In this document: positions 9,283-19,083 of the stretch, piece after piece
Layout: each line of letters starts with the position of its first letter
Position numbering within the stretch: position 1 is the first letter of the stretch
Source: Nocardia wallacei
GTDB lineage: Bacteria > Actinomycetota > Actinomycetes > Mycobacteriales > Mycobacteriaceae
Direction of reading: 5' to 3'
Length of the DNA: 64,000 bases
Assembly: GCF_014466955.1 (NCBI RefSeq)
Contig: NZ_AP023396.1
Location: 5,518,001-5,582,000, forward strand
Program-made: the position numbers and the translations under genes
Notes under the pieces: model-generated
What the model was told of the DNA's origin: nothing
The model's input: the letters and a program-made list of their open reading frames with translations, nothing else
Databases searched by the model: none

Positions 9283-10887
9283 CTATCGGTACAGCCGTTC
9301 GATATCGCGCGCCGCCGCGACGGCCGCCGCCTCCGGATCGCCGCCCGCCACCACCGCGACCTCCATCCGGGCCAGTGCCGCCCAGGTCTGTCTCATCTGC
9401 GGGAACGACGGCATCGGACGACCCCGAGCGCACAGTCGCGCATAATCCGCGACCGCCGGATCGTCGGGTACGCGGTGCGTGCCGACCGGCGCGACCACGT
9501 GCCGGCACAGCGCGTCCATCACGTCGTCGTGCGCGAGGTAGTCGGCGAACAGGTCGAGCGCGGTCACCCGGCTGCGGCCGTGCCGTGCCAGCATGAGCCC
9601 GTGCACCGCGGTGAAGGCCGGTTCCGCCCGCGCTCCGTCGAGTCCGGGCACGGCGCTGACCGCCACCGGAACCTGCGCGGCCCGAATCGGTTTCAGCGCG
9701 TCCGCGGTGGTGACGAGAAACGGCGCGCGGCCGGAGACGAAGAGTTCGAGCGCCTCGGCCTTGCCGACGGAGCGGCGCAGCACGCCCATGCCCGCCTCAC
9801 CCAGTTCGCGCAGGCACTCGAGGGCGGCCACGGATTCCGCGGTGGCCAATCGGACCCGGGAGGTGTCCCAGCCGTCTGCCGTCGTATCGAACAGCCGTCC
9901 CCCGGCACCGGCGAACAGCGGCCACATCTGGAACGGCTCGCCGTCGGCGCCGACCCGCAGGGCGAGCGGCTCACGCACTCGCCCCTCCGCCCGCAACGCC
10001 AGACCGATCTCGAGCAATTCGTCGAGGCTCGACGGCGCGTCCGGGACGAGGTCGGTGTTCCGGAGCAGCGCCGTGGTGTCGATGGTGGTGGGAATCCCGT
10101 AGAGCCGCCCGTCGACGGTGAGCGCCTCCAGCGTCCACGCGGGGAACGCGGCGCGATGGTCGTCGGTCAGCAGGATCGGCGCGATCGAGTTCCGCTCGAT
10201 GAGTTCGCCGATCCAATCGTGCGGGTAGACAGCGGCATCCGCGTCCGGGATGGCCGCCAGCTCGTCGGTGATCCGGTCGAGAGTCAGGGTGCGGCCCTCG
10301 GTGACGAACGAGACGCCGACGCCGTAGGTGTCGCGGAAGTCGTCCTTGAAGTTCGACAGGGCCTCGGACCGTACGCCGTCGGCCACCACGGTCACGTGCG
10401 GCTGCAGTTCCTGCAACCGCCCGTACTGGTTGCGCTGCCAGCGCACCCCGGACGCATCGGTGAAGGTCACCATCACCCGGCGCACCGCGCGCCGCCGCTC
10501 TGCGGGCCCGGCGGAGATCCGGAGGAAGATCGGGTCCGGCGCGGGCGGCACCACCATGTGCTGGATCTTCGCGCCCTCGCCCGTTCCGTCGACCGGCAGG
10601 ATCGTCGCGTACAGCTGATACACGGGCGCCTCGGAGGCATTGCGCACGAAGACACCCGGCTCACCGTCCGCGTTCTCGCCCCACCACGCCGAGATCCGCG
10701 CGGCCTGGCTGCGACGTTCGAATAGATCCTGCTTCTCCCGGCGTTCGGCATCGACCCGATCGCGCTCCGACTCGATCCCATAGGTGCGCCTGGCCACGAC
10801 GACCGCGATCGAGGCGAACACGAGCGCCAGCAGTGACCCGGCCCCCTGCATCCACTCCGGCGCCTGCTCCACCACCCCCGCGGCCAT
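9283..10887 (-). CDS. Membrane-anchored protein with solute-binding-protein-like domain, probably facing the cytoplasm
   Basis: 534 residues, ATG 10887 after AGGAG. One hydrophobic segment (about 15-32, GAGSLLALVFASIAVVV) is followed by basic and charged residues forming a short coiled coil (ARRTYGIESERDRVDAERREKQDLFERRSQ), then a beta-rich domain (62-160, VFVRNASEAPVYQLYATILPV ... VMVTFTDASGVRWQRNQYGRL), then a type-1 extracellular solute-binding fold (about 165-534, with GIPTTIDTTALLRNTDLV, FQMWPLFAGAGG, APFLVTTADA). No signal peptide or lipobox is present, and the charge pattern puts the C-terminal side inside the cell, where such a fold cannot feed an ABC importer. No permease genes are nearby. 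Possibly a sensor; function unknown. Confidence 0.75.
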   Translation of the reverse strand: MAAGVVEQAPEWMQGAGSLLALVFASIAVVVARRTYGIESERDRVDAERREKQDLFERRSQAARISAWWGENADGEPGVFVRNASEAPVYQLYATILPVDGTGEGAKIQHMVVPPAPDPIFLRISAGPAERRRAVRRVMVTFTDASGVRWQRNQYGRLQELQPHVTVVADGVRSEALSNFKDDFRDTYGVGVSFVTEGRTLTLDRITDELAAIPDADAAVYPHDWIGELIERNSIAPILLTDDHRAAFPAWTLEALTVDGRLYGIPTTIDTTALLRNTDLVPDAPSSLDELLEIGLALRAEGRVREPLALRVGADGEPFQMWPLFAGAGGRLFDTTADGWDTSRVRLATAESVAALECLRELGEAGMGVLRRSVGKAEALELFVSGRAPFLVTTADALKPIRAAQVPVAVSAVPGLDGARAEPAFTAVHGLMLARHGRSRVTALDLFADYLAHDDVMDALCRHVVAPVGTHRVPDDPAVADYARLCARGRPMPSFPQMRQTWAALARMEVAVVAGGDPEAAAVAAARDIERLYR

Positions 10888-11117
10888 GTGCTACTCCTGC
10901 CGTGCTGCCCGGACGACCTCCCTGCATCTTGGGTCCTGCGGCGCGTACTGTCCACCGAGTCGGAAGATCCTCCGGCGCAACGACACTCACAGCACACGTC
11001 GGCAACCCCGCCCGTCCGGACCTACTCCCAGATCAGCGGGCCGCGACCGACCCGGACCACTGCGGATCGCCGCGCACCGCTACCGTTTTCCCGGTGGGTG
11101 AGAACGGAGCGGTCGGT

Positions 11118-11660
11118 GTGGTGATCCGGGATGCGCGGGAGACCGATCTGCCGGAGATCCTGGCGATCCACAACCACGCCATCGCCGCGACGACCGCGAT
11201 CTGGGACACCGAGACGGTCGGGCTCGAGGAACGGCGCGCATGGTTGCGCGAGCGCCGGGCCGGTAGCTACCCCGTGCTCGTCGGGGAGATCGACGGCGCG
11301 GTCGCGGGATACGCGAGTTACTCGCAGTGGCGGCCGAAATCGGGCTACCGGCAGACCGTGGAGAATTCGGTGTACGTCGCCGACAGCTATCAGCGCCGCG
11401 GCGTCGCCACCGCCCTGCTGACGGAGTTGCTGGCGCGGGCCGAGCGGTCCGGCCGGGTGCACGCGGTGATCGCCGCGATCGAGTCCGCCAACACCACCTC
11501 GATCACGCTGCACCAGCGGTTCGGCTTCCGGGTCATGGGCGAATTGCCCGAGGTGGGACAGAAATTCGGCCGCTGGCTGGATTTGACGTTGATGCAGTTG
11601 ACACTGCCCGCCGACCCTGTCCCCGAGGCCGGTAACCATGGCGTAACCTCGCTCTGGTGA
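11118..11660 (+). CDS. Phosphinothricin-acetyltransferase-type GNAT enzyme
   Basis: The 180-residue product is a single GNAT domain of the PAT/YncA group, which acetylates small amines such as phosphinothricin or methionine sulfoximine. Visible features are [20 protein letters not shown] at the start, [50 protein letters not shown] (motif A with the Q/RxxGxG/A loop) and the motif B end [32 protein letters not shown] choose GTG 11118, 8 bases after GGAG; GTG 11121 and 11094 are alternatives. The stop overlaps the lipB start by four bases (GTGA), so the two are translationally coupled. Confidence 0.88.
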   Translation: MVIRDARETDLPEILAIHNHAIAATTAIWDTETVGLEERRAWLRERRAGSYPVLVGEIDGAVAGYASYSQWRPKSGYRQTVENSVYVADSYQRRGVATALLTELLARAERSGRVHAVIAAIESANTTSITLHQRFGFRVMGELPEVGQKFGRWLDLTLMQLTLPADPVPEAGNHGVTSLW

Positions 11661-12478
11661 GCGAGCCTGCCAGCGCACCTTCCACCCGGGGCGAGCCTAC
11701 GAGCAAACCCGCGCCGCCCGGCGTCGCGGCCACCGACGGCCACCGCGCCGCACGCTCGGCCCGCTACGACGACGCCCCCGTGCTCGTCGAGCATCTGGGC
11801 CTCATCGACTATCACAGCGCGTGGGACATTCAGCGCACCATCGCCGCGGAGCGAGCCGAGGGCCGCGGCCAGGATCGGCTGCTGCTGCTCGAGCACCCCT
11901 CGGTGTTCACCGCCGGCCGCCGCACCGAACCGGGTGACCTGCCGCTCGACGGCAGCCCGGTGGTCCGGGTCGACCGCGGCGGCAAGATCACCTGGCACGG
12001 CCCCGGGCAATTGGTCGGCTACCCCATCGTGCGTCTGGCCGAGCCGGTCGACGTCGTCGATTACGTGCGCCGCTTGGAGGAGGCCCTCATCGCCGTGTGC
12101 ACCGGCTTCGGCGTCGACTGTGGCCGGGTGTCGGGCCGCTCCGGTGTCTGGGTGCCGGCGACGGCCGCGCAGCCGGAACGGAAGGTCGCGGCGATCGGCG
12201 TGCGGGTGCAGCGCGGCGTCGCCCTGCACGGCATCGCCTTGAACTGCAATTCCGCCCTGGAAGGCTTCGAGACGATAGTGCCCTGCGGCATCCACGACGC
12301 CGGGGTGACGACACTGAGCCGAGAGCTGGGCCGCGAGGTCACCGTCACCGAGGCCCTCACGCTGGTCTCGGATGCGATCCTGCGCGCGCTCGACGGCACG
12401 CTGCCCGTCGCCGACCACGATGTAGCCCGGGTCACACCCCTCGCTACCGGGAACGGAGCACCCGTCGAGGCCGAATGA
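11657..12478 (+). CDS. lipB: Octanoyltransferase LipB
   Basis: LipB transfers octanoyl groups from acyl carrier protein to the lipoyl domains of E2 and GcvH proteins, the first step of lipoate synthesis. This 273-residue form has a disordered N-terminal extension of about 40 residues before the core ([21 protein letters not shown]). The core shows [39 protein letters not shown], the catalytic Lys in [10 protein letters not shown] and the catalytic Cys in [15 protein letters not shown]. The GTG start at 11657 overlaps the preceding acetyltransferase stop; lipA follows 21 bases downstream. A later in-frame start could remove part of the extension. Confidence 0.96.
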   Translation: MSEPASAPSTRGEPTSKPAPPGVAATDGHRAARSARYDDAPVLVEHLGLIDYHSAWDIQRTIAAERAEGRGQDRLLLLEHPSVFTAGRRTEPGDLPLDGSPVVRVDRGGKITWHGPGQLVGYPIVRLAEPVDVVDYVRRLEEALIAVCTGFGVDCGRVSGRSGVWVPATAAQPERKVAAIGVRVQRGVALHGIALNCNSALEGFETIVPCGIHDAGVTTLSRELGREVTVTEALTLVSDAILRALDGTLPVADHDVARVTPLATGNGAPVEAE

Positions 12479-12499
12479 TCACGGCGTAGCATCGGTTCG

Positions 12500-13555
12500 G
12501 TGACCTCCGTCGACACCCCGACATCGAACCGCTCGGCACCACAGCACGCCGCAGCGCCCAACGGCCGCAAGCTGCTTCGCATCGAGGCCCGCAACGCGGA
12601 GACCCCGATCGAGCGCAAGCCGTCGTGGATCCGCACCCGCGCCACCATGGGCCCGGAGTACTCGGAACTCAAGGGCCTGGTCAAACGCGAAGGGCTGCAC
12701 ACGGTCTGCGAGGAGGCGGGCTGTCCCAACATCTTCGAATGCTGGGAGGACCGCGAGGCCACCTTCCTCATCGGCGGCGAGCAGTGCACCCGGCGCTGCG
12801 ACTTCTGCCAGATCGACACCGGCAAACCGGCCGCGCTGGATCGCGACGAGCCGCGCCGCGTCGCCGAGAGCGTGCAGACCATGGGGCTGCGCTACTCGAC
12901 CATCACCGGTGTCGCGCGCGACGATCTCGAGGACGGCGGCGCCTGGCTGTACGCCGAGACGGTGCGCGCCATCAAGCGGCTCAACCCGCACACCGGCGTG
13001 GAGCTGCTGATCCCCGACTTCAACGCGATTCCCGAGCAGCTGGCCGAGGTGTTCTCCGCCCGGCCGGAGGTGCTGGCGCACAACGTGGAAACGGTGCCCC
13101 GGGTCTTCAAGCGCATCCGCCCCGCCTTCCGCTACGAGCGGTCGCTGCGGGTCATCACCGCCGCCCGCGAGGCCGGGCTGGTCACCAAGTCCAACCTGAT
13201 CCTCGGCATGGGCGAGACCCCGGAGGAGGTCACGCAGGCGATGCGCGACCTGCACGAGGCCGGGTGCGACATCCTCACCATCACCCAGTACCTGCGGCCC
13301 TCGCCGCGGCACCATCCGGTCGAGCGCTGGGTGAAGCCGGAGGAGTTCGTCGAGCACTCCCGGGCCGCCGAGGAGATGGGTTTCGCCGGTGTCATGGCCG
13401 GGCCGCTGGTCCGTTCCTCCTACCGCGCGGGCCGGTTGTACGCCCAGGCCATGCAGCGCCACGGCCGCGAGCTGCCCGCCGAGATGGCCCACCTCGGCGA
13501 CGAGAGCACCGCCGCGCAGGAGGCCACCTCGGTGCTGGCCCGCTTCGGTTCCTGA
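12500..13555 (+). CDS. lipA: Lipoyl synthase LipA (radical SAM)
   Basis: LipA inserts two sulfur atoms into protein-bound octanoyl groups, finishing the lipoyl cofactor. Both iron-sulfur clusters are visible: the auxiliary site Cys70-x4-Cys75-x5-Cys81 ([12 protein letters not shown]) and the radical SAM site Cys96-x3-Cys100-x2-Cys103 (CTRRCDFC). The C-terminal [10 protein letters not shown] holds the Ser that ligates the auxiliary cluster in known LipA proteins. Length 351 residues with a short disordered N-terminus. Start GTG 12500, in an operon with lipB. The products act on SucB and on glycine-cleavage GcvH, linking the first part of the window functionally. Confidence 0.97.
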   Translation: MTSVDTPTSNRSAPQHAAAPNGRKLLRIEARNAETPIERKPSWIRTRATMGPEYSELKGLVKREGLHTVCEEAGCPNIFECWEDREATFLIGGEQCTRRCDFCQIDTGKPAALDRDEPRRVAESVQTMGLRYSTITGVARDDLEDGGAWLYAETVRAIKRLNPHTGVELLIPDFNAIPEQLAEVFSARPEVLAHNVETVPRVFKRIRPAFRYERSLRVITAAREAGLVTKSNLILGMGETPEEVTQAMRDLHEAGCDILTITQYLRPSPRHHPVERWVKPEEFVEHSRAAEEMGFAGVMAGPLVRSSYRAGRLYAQAMQRHGRELPAEMAHLGDESTAAQEATSVLARFGS

Positions 13556-13615
13556 CCCCGGCCGGGATCTGACGAATCGCTGACAGGCCGCGGCCTCCGG
13601 TGGGAAGCTCGGACT

Positions 13616-15814
13616 ATGGCCGAGCGAGCGAGCACATCGGCAGGCGCCAACGGCGCGACCATCACGGCCGAGCGCCCCGACACGATCCGCAACGTCGTCC
13701 TGGTCGGCCAGAGCGGCTCGGGCAAGACCACGGTGGTCGAGGCCCTCGCCGTCGCCACCGGTGCGGTCACCCGGGCCGGCCGGGTCGAGGACGGCACGTG
13801 CGTCTCCGACTACGACGACATCGAACAGCGACAACACCGGTCCGTCCAGCTGTCGGTGGTACCGATCGGCTGGGACGGAATCAAGATAAACCTGCTCGAC
13901 ACACCGGGTTACGCCGATTTCGTCGGGGAGCTGAGGGCCGGTCTGCGCGCCGCGGACGCGGCCCTTTTCGTCGTCTCGGCCGCCGCGGGCGCGGCGGGGG
14001 TGGGCGGGCAGACGATGGCGCTGTGGGAGGAGTGCGCGAGCGTCGGCATGCCGCGCGCGCTGGTGATCACCCATCTCGACGCGGCCCGCGCCGATTTCGA
14101 CGAGATCACCGCGACCTGCCGCGAGCTGCTCGGCGGCGGCGCGGCGGAAAGCATGCTGCCGCTGCACCTTCCGGTGTACGGGCCGCGGGGCGCCGACGGG
14201 CACCGGCCCGTGACCGGCCTGATCGACCTGCTGAGCACGCACGTCTTCGACTATTCGCAGGGTGCGCACACCCAGGCCGAGACCACCCCGGACCAGGCGG
14301 CGCTGATCGACGAGGCGCGCGGACGGCTCATCGAGGGCATCATCGCCGAGAGCGAGGACGAGACCCTCATGGATCGCTACCTCGAAGGCGCGGAGATCGA
14401 TCTCACCACCCTGGTCACCGATCTGGAGCGGGCCGTGGCGCGCGGCACCTTCCATCCCGTCCTGATCGCGGCGCCGCCGCCGGAGGGCGCCCGCGAGGGG
14501 CTGGGCATGGTCGAGATCCTGGAGCTGATCACGCGCGGATTCCCTACTCCCGCAGAGCATCCCGTGTCGGCGTCGGGGCTCGACGGTCAGCGCCCCGCCC
14601 CGCTGTCCTGCGATCCGGACGGCCCGCTGGCGGCGGAGGTCATCCGCACCGCATCCGATCCGTACGTCGGGCGGCTGTCGCTGGTGCGGGTGTTCTCCGG
14701 GACGCTGCGCGCCGACGAGACCGTGCACGTCTGCGGGCACGGCCCGGTCCAGGAGCGCAATCACGACATCGACGAACGGGTGGGCGCGGTGTCGCTGCCG
14801 TTCGGCAAGCAGCAGCGCCCGCTGGGCCGGGCCATCGCCGGGGACATCGCCTGCGTGAGCAAGCTCGGCCACGCCGAGACCGGTGACACGCTGTCGGCCA
14901 AGGACACTCCGCTGCTCATCGAGCCGTGGCGGATGCCGGAACCGTTGCTGCCGGTGGCCATTCGCGCGCACGGCAAGGCCGACGAGGACAAGCTGTCGCA
15001 GGGACTGGCGCGGCTGGTCGCGGAGGATCCGGCGGTGCGACTGGAACAGAACGGCCAGACCCGTCAGCTGGTGCTGTGGTGCCTGGGCGAGGCGCACCGG
15101 GAGGTCGCGCTGGAACGGCTGCGGTCGCGGTTCGGCGTACAGGTGGACACGATCGAGCACCGGGTCGCGCTGCGCGAGACGTTCGCCACCACCGCCTCCG
15201 GGCGCGGGCGTCACGTCAAACAGTCCGGCGGGCACGGCCAGTACGCCATCTGCGAGATCGAAGTGGCGCCGCTGCCGGAGGGCTCGGGCATCGAGTTCGT
15301 CGACAAGGTGGTGGGCGGGGTCGTGCCGCGGCAATTCATTCCGTCGGTCGAGAAGGGCGTGCGAGCGCAGGCGGCCAAGGGGGTGGCTACCGGATATCCG
15401 CTGGTGGATGTGCGGGTGACACTGTTCGACGGCAAGGCGCATTCGGTCGACTCCTCCGACGCCGCCTTCCAGACCGCGGGTGCGCTGGCGTTGCGGGAGG
15501 CCGCCGCGGCCGCGCGCATCAGCCTGCTGGAACCGATCGCCGAGGTGGCGGTCACCGTCTCCGACGATTACGTCGGCGCCGTACTGAGCGATCTGTCGAG
15601 CCGCCGCGGCCGCGTCCTCGGCACCGAACCGACCACCGGGGCGCGCACCGTGATTCGCGCCGAGGTCCCCGAAATCGAACTCAGCCGCTACGCCATCGAT
15701 CTGCGTTCGCTCGCGCACGGCAGCGCCCAGTTCACCCGCGCCTACCTCCGCCACGAGCCGATGCCCGCGCAACGCGCCGAGGCCCTGCGAGCCGAGTCGA
15801 ACAACTCGGGCTGA
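13616..15814 (+). CDS. fusA2: Elongation factor G-like GTPase (EF-G2 type)
   Basis: A 732-residue translational GTPase of the EF-G-like group (FusA2 in mycobacteria, where it is a second, non-essential EF-G-like protein of uncertain role). The G domain shows G1 GQSGSGKT at 31-38, G3 DTPGY, and at the G4 position THLD (152-155) instead of NKxD. Domain II, and the domain III-V blocks LWCLGEAHREVALERL, GGHGQYAICEIEVAPL, VGGVVPRQFIPSVEKGV and RGRVLGTEP are present, so the protein is full length. There is no second elongation-factor gene nearby. The start is ATG 13616. The altered G4 may change nucleotide specificity or reduce GTPase activity. Confidence 0.9.
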   Translation: MAERASTSAGANGATITAERPDTIRNVVLVGQSGSGKTTVVEALAVATGAVTRAGRVEDGTCVSDYDDIEQRQHRSVQLSVVPIGWDGIKINLLDTPGYADFVGELRAGLRAADAALFVVSAAAGAAGVGGQTMALWEECASVGMPRALVITHLDAARADFDEITATCRELLGGGAAESMLPLHLPVYGPRGADGHRPVTGLIDLLSTHVFDYSQGAHTQAETTPDQAALIDEARGRLIEGIIAESEDETLMDRYLEGAEIDLTTLVTDLERAVARGTFHPVLIAAPPPEGAREGLGMVEILELITRGFPTPAEHPVSASGLDGQRPAPLSCDPDGPLAAEVIRTASDPYVGRLSLVRVFSGTLRADETVHVCGHGPVQERNHDIDERVGAVSLPFGKQQRPLGRAIAGDIACVSKLGHAETGDTLSAKDTPLLIEPWRMPEPLLPVAIRAHGKADEDKLSQGLARLVAEDPAVRLEQNGQTRQLVLWCLGEAHREVALERLRSRFGVQVDTIEHRVALRETFATTASGRGRHVKQSGGHGQYAICEIEVAPLPEGSGIEFVDKVVGGVVPRQFIPSVEKGVRAQAAKGVATGYPLVDVRVTLFDGKAHSVDSSDAAFQTAGALALREAAAAARISLLEPIAEVAVTVSDDYVGAVLSDLSSRRGRVLGTEPTTGARTVIRAEVPEIELSRYAIDLRSLAHGSAQFTRAYLRHEPMPAQRAEALRAESNNSG

Positions 15815-15863
15815 GGCCCCCCGCGTCCCCCCGCCGAAGCGACCGGGCATTCCCGATATCCTG

Positions 15864-16613
15864 GTGTCCATGGCAGCAGGTAAGGGCGGGAAGCCGTCCA
15901 AGGAAGCGAAGGCCGCGGCGAAGGCGGCGCGCAAGCAGGCGTCGAAGGAGCGGCGCCAGCAGCTCTGGCAGGCGTTCAACATGCAGCGCAAGGAAGACAA
16001 GCTGCTGCTGCCGCTGATGCTCGGCGCGTTCCTCGGCATCGCCGTGGTGCTGTTCGTGATCGGCCTGTTCGTGCACCTGCAGTGGTTCTTCCTGCCGGTG
16101 GGTCTGCTGCTGGGCGCGCTGGTGGCGTTCATCATCTTCGGTCGCCGGGTACAGCGCAACGTGTACGCCAAGGCGGAGGGCCAGGCGGGCGCCGCCGCCT
16201 GGGTGCTGGACAATCTGCAGGGCAAGTGGCGTGTCACCCAGGGCGTCGCGGCGACCACTCAGCTCGACGCCGTGCACCGGGTGATCGGCCTGCCGGGTGT
16301 CATCCTGGTCGCCGAGGGTTCTCCGTCGCGCCTGAAATCCCTGCTGGCGCAAGAGAAGAAGAAGACCGCCCGGCTCGTCGGCGATACTCCGATCTACGAC
16401 GTCGTCATCGGCAACGAGGAGGGCCAGGTCCCGCTCAAGGGCCTGCAGCGCTACCTCACCAAGCTCCCCCGCAATATCGACACCAAGCGCATGGACCTCA
16501 TCGAGGGCCGCCTCTCGGCGCTCGCGACCCGCGGCGGCCCCGCTCTGCCGAAAGGCCCGCTGCCAAGCGGCGCGAAGATGCGTGGAATGCAGCGCACGAT
16601 CCGCCGCCGCTGA
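15864..16613 (+). CDS. DUF4191 membrane protein (Rv2219 type)
   Basis: About 249 residues. The N-terminal 40 residues are Lys/Ala-rich and probably helical (KEAKAAAKAARKQASKERRQQLWQAFNMQRKEDK). Two adjacent transmembrane helices follow (LLLPLMLGAFLGIAVVLFVIGLF and FFLPVGLLLGALVAFIIFG, about 49-90), then a cytoplasmic C-terminal domain of mixed secondary structure ending in a basic tail. This is the actinobacterial DUF4191 family; its place between lipA and glnA1 matches M. tuberculosis Rv2219. No function is known. The start is GTG 15864 or ATG 15870. A clear terminator follows at 16625. Confidence 0.9.
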   Translation: MSMAAGKGGKPSKEAKAAAKAARKQASKERRQQLWQAFNMQRKEDKLLLPLMLGAFLGIAVVLFVIGLFVHLQWFFLPVGLLLGALVAFIIFGRRVQRNVYAKAEGQAGAAAWVLDNLQGKWRVTQGVAATTQLDAVHRVIGLPGVILVAEGSPSRLKSLLAQEKKKTARLVGDTPIYDVVIGNEEGQVPLKGLQRYLTKLPRNIDTKRMDLIEGRLSALATRGGPALPKGPLPSGAKMRGMQRTIRRR

Positions 16614-16624
16614 AATCTCGCGTC

Positions 16625-16656
16625 AGGCCCGCGTCGAGTACTGCAGACGCGGGCCT
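16625..16656 (+). terminator. Terminator after the DUF4191 gene
   Basis: AGGCCCGCGTC (16625-16635) and GACGCGGGCCT (16646-16656) form a perfect 11-bp stem with a 10-base loop, followed by TCGT. It lies 11 bases after the stop codon. Confidence 0.85.
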
Positions 16657-16769
16657 TCGTATGCCGTCCTGGCGCTTCAGGACGCTGGGCTTCACAATGC
16701 CTGCCCGGCACTCCGCACTCCGACTTCGTATGTCGCGGAACTCCCTCGGTGGAGCGAGCATGCACGCGG

Positions 16770-17228
16770 TCAGCGGGCGCGGACGAGGGCGGTGCCGGTG
16801 GCGCGGTCGTGCATGCCGCGGCCGTCGGAGTCGGTGAACAGGGCGGGCACCACGAAGATCAGCAGCACCTGCCGGGCCAGGGCGCGCACGAATCCGACCG
16901 TGGCCTCGGCATCGATCCGGATCACCCGCAGGCGCAGGAAATACTGCCCCGGAGTGAACCCGAACAACGTCACCGTGACGACACCGATCACGAACCACAC
17001 CAGCAGCGTGAGCGTGTTGATCGACCCGCCCCGCGCGATGATCGCGGCGATCCCCATGGCGATGAACCAGTCGACGAACAGCGCGACGATCCGCCGCAGC
17101 AATGACACCAGCGACCCGGCGCCGTCTTTCGGCAGCCCCAGCAGCTCCCCCGGATATTCGCCCGCACCCGGCTGGTCCGGGTCGGCCGCATCGGGTCCGG
17201 ACAACCAGGAACCGGTGATTCGCGCCAT
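16770..17228 (-). CDS. RDD-family membrane protein
   Basis: The 152-residue protein starts at ATG 17228. After a soluble 40-residue N-terminus it has the RDD-type core: LLRRIVALFVDWFIAMGIAAII (with the Arg and Asp of the family name), a second helix LTLLVWFVIGVVTVTLFGFTPGQYFLRLRVIRID, and a third helix FVRALARQVLLIFVVPALF followed by DGRGMHDRATGTALVRAR, a normal RDD ending. Such proteins are small membrane proteins of poorly known role. The M. tuberculosis counterpart Rv2219A is likewise between Rv2219 and glnA1. It reads away from glnA1. Confidence 0.9.
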   Translation of the reverse strand: MARITGSWLSGPDAADPDQPGAGEYPGELLGLPKDGAGSLVSLLRRIVALFVDWFIAMGIAAIIARGGSINTLTLLVWFVIGVVTVTLFGFTPGQYFLRLRVIRIDAEATVGFVRALARQVLLIFVVPALFTDSDGRGMHDRATGTALVRAR

Positions 17229-17513
17229 GCCCCCAGCTTAGGCCGCGGGTCGGAGTCGACCGCATCACACCCGGGGGGCATCGCCCACGCGGTGCGCTGT
17301 CTCCGCGCGACTCACGAGCCGATGGTTGCGCGCGGGAAGCTCTCCGCCCCGGACACCGCGCGCGGGGTGGTTCTCAACACATGTTCGCCGGGTCTTCGCG
17401 CACACCGGTATCCGGGTAATGGCAGGATATGCGTGCTGGTCGGGCGTCGATCGGCCCCGGGCGCGGTATCGATCCGCTCGGTCCGGGGCAGACGCCTGCG
17501 GCTAGCAGTACGT
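17229..17513. other. Upstream part of the RDD-glnA1 intergenic region
   Basis: 285 bases with no supported gene. It must hold promoters for both the divergent RDD gene and glnA1. I cannot point to convincing -35/-10 pairs; the recognisable element is the GlnR box just downstream at 17514. Confidence 0.5.
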
Positions 17514-17551
17514 GTAACACTGGCGAAACACAGTCTTGATTGTCGGGAAAC
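17514..17551 (+). promoter_or_regulatory. GlnR binding box upstream of glnA1
   Basis: GTAAC (17514-17518), six bases, GAAAC (17525-17529), six bases, TTGAT (17536-17540, degenerate), six bases, GAAAC (17547-17551). This is the a-b-a-b arrangement with 6-base spacing described for the nitrogen regulator GlnR in Streptomyces and mycobacteria, with three good half-sites of four. It ends 74 bases before the glnA1 start, a normal activation position. Confidence 0.8.
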
Positions 17552-17625
17552 ACCGCGTCCATAGCGTTCATCTGCGACACCCAGCAATCGGCACAGGCTG
17601 GGAACCGATCCGTAAGGAGTACTAA

Positions 17626-19062
17626 GTGGCGTTCAGCACGGCCGACGAGGTCATCAAGTACATCAAGGAGGAGGAGCTGGAGTACGTCGACGTCCGGTTC
17701 ACCGACCTCCCGGGTGTGCAGCAGCACTTCTCGATCCCGGCGAAGGCGTTCACCGCCGACCTGGCCGAGGAGGGCCTGGCATTCGACGGATCGTCGGTGC
17801 GCGGTTTCCAGTCGATCGACGAGTCGGACATGTTGCTGCTGCCCGACTTCAGCACCGCGCGCGTGGACCCGTTCCGGGCGGCGAAGACGCTGAACATGAA
17901 CTTCTTCGTGCACGACCCGTTCACCCGCGAGGCCTACAGCCGCGACCCGCGCAACGTCGCCCGCAAGGCCGAGGAGTACCTGCGCAGCACCGGCATCGCC
18001 GACACCGCGTACTTCGGCCCCGAGGCGGAGTTCTACATCTTCGACTCGATCCGCTACGACTCGGCGATGAACGGCTCCTTCTACGAGATCGAGTCGGTCT
18101 CGGGTTCGTGGAACACCGGCGCGGAGTTCAACCCGGACGGCACCCTCAACCGCGGCTACAAGGTCCGCAACAAGGGCGGCTACTTCCCGGTCGCTCCGTA
18201 CGACCACTACGTCGACCTGCGCGACAAGATCTCGACCAACCTGCAGAACGCCGGCTTCGAGCTGGAGCGCGGCCACCACGAGGTGGGCACCGCCGGACAG
18301 GCCGAGATCAACTACAAGTTCGACACCCTGCTGGCCGCCGCCGACGACCTGCAGCTGTTCAAGTACATCGTCAAGAACACCGCGTGGGCCGAGGGCAAGA
18401 CCGTCACCTTCATGCCGAAGCCGCTGTTCGGCGACAACGGCTCGGGCATGCACGTGCACCAGTCGCTGTGGAAGGACGGCAAGCCGCTGTTCCACGACGA
18501 GGCCGGCTACGGCGGGCTGTCGGATCTGGCACGGCACTACATCGCCGGCATCCTGCACCACGCGCCGTCGCTGCTGGCGTTCACCAACCCGACGGTGAAC
18601 TCCTACCACCGCCTGGTCCCGGGCTTCGAGGCCCCGATCAACCTGGTGTACTCGCAGCGCAACCGCTCCGCGGCCGTGCGCATCCCGGTCACCGGTAACA
18701 ACCCGAAGGCCAAGCGCCTCGAGTTCCGCGCGCCGGACTCCTCGGGCAACCCGTACCTGGCCTTCGCCGCCATGATGATGGCCGGCCTGGACGGCATCAA
18801 GCGCAAGCTCGAGCCCGCGGCCCCGGTCGACAAGGACCTCTACGAGCTCCCGCCGGAGGAGGCCAAGAACATCCCGCAGGCCCCCACCAGCCTGGCGTCG
18901 GTCATCGACAAGCTGGAAGAGGACCACGAGTACCTCACCGAGGGCAACGTCTTCACCGAGGATCTGATCGAAACCTGGATCACCATCAAGCGCGAGCAGG
19001 AGATCGCCCCGGTCAACCTGCGCCCGCACCCCTACGAGTTCGAGCTGTACTTCGACGTGTAA
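17626..19062 (+). CDS. glnA1: Glutamine synthetase type I
   Basis: The 478-residue protein is the main ammonia-assimilating glutamine synthetase (glutamate + ammonia + ATP to glutamine), a cytosolic dodecamer. Visible signatures: [17 protein letters not shown], the metal-binding [10 protein letters not shown], the ATP-binding [18 protein letters not shown], the NRSAAVRIP loop and Tyr406 in DLYELPPEE, the position adenylylated by GlnE in related enzymes. GlnE is encoded 20 kb away in this window, so reversible adenylylation is expected. The GTG start at 17626 follows AAGGAG. A GlnR box upstream predicts nitrogen control, and a terminator hairpin lies 25 bases after the stop. Confidence 0.98.
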   Translation: MAFSTADEVIKYIKEEELEYVDVRFTDLPGVQQHFSIPAKAFTADLAEEGLAFDGSSVRGFQSIDESDMLLLPDFSTARVDPFRAAKTLNMNFFVHDPFTREAYSRDPRNVARKAEEYLRSTGIADTAYFGPEAEFYIFDSIRYDSAMNGSFYEIESVSGSWNTGAEFNPDGTLNRGYKVRNKGGYFPVAPYDHYVDLRDKISTNLQNAGFELERGHHEVGTAGQAEINYKFDTLLAAADDLQLFKYIVKNTAWAEGKTVTFMPKPLFGDNGSGMHVHQSLWKDGKPLFHDEAGYGGLSDLARHYIAGILHHAPSLLAFTNPTVNSYHRLVPGFEAPINLVYSQRNRSAAVRIPVTGNNPKAKRLEFRAPDSSGNPYLAFAAMMMAGLDGIKRKLEPAAPVDKDLYELPPEEAKNIPQAPTSLASVIDKLEEDHEYLTEGNVFTEDLIETWITIKREQEIAPVNLRPHPYEFELYFDV

Positions 19063-19083
19063 GTCGTCGTACCGCAAGCATTC

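Noticed and set aside
12479..16258. A 1259-codon open frame on the minus strand opposite lipA and the EF-G-like gene
   Set aside because: It is the shadow of well-conserved plus-strand genes in very GC-rich DNA; the product is Arg/Gly/His-rich with no domains.
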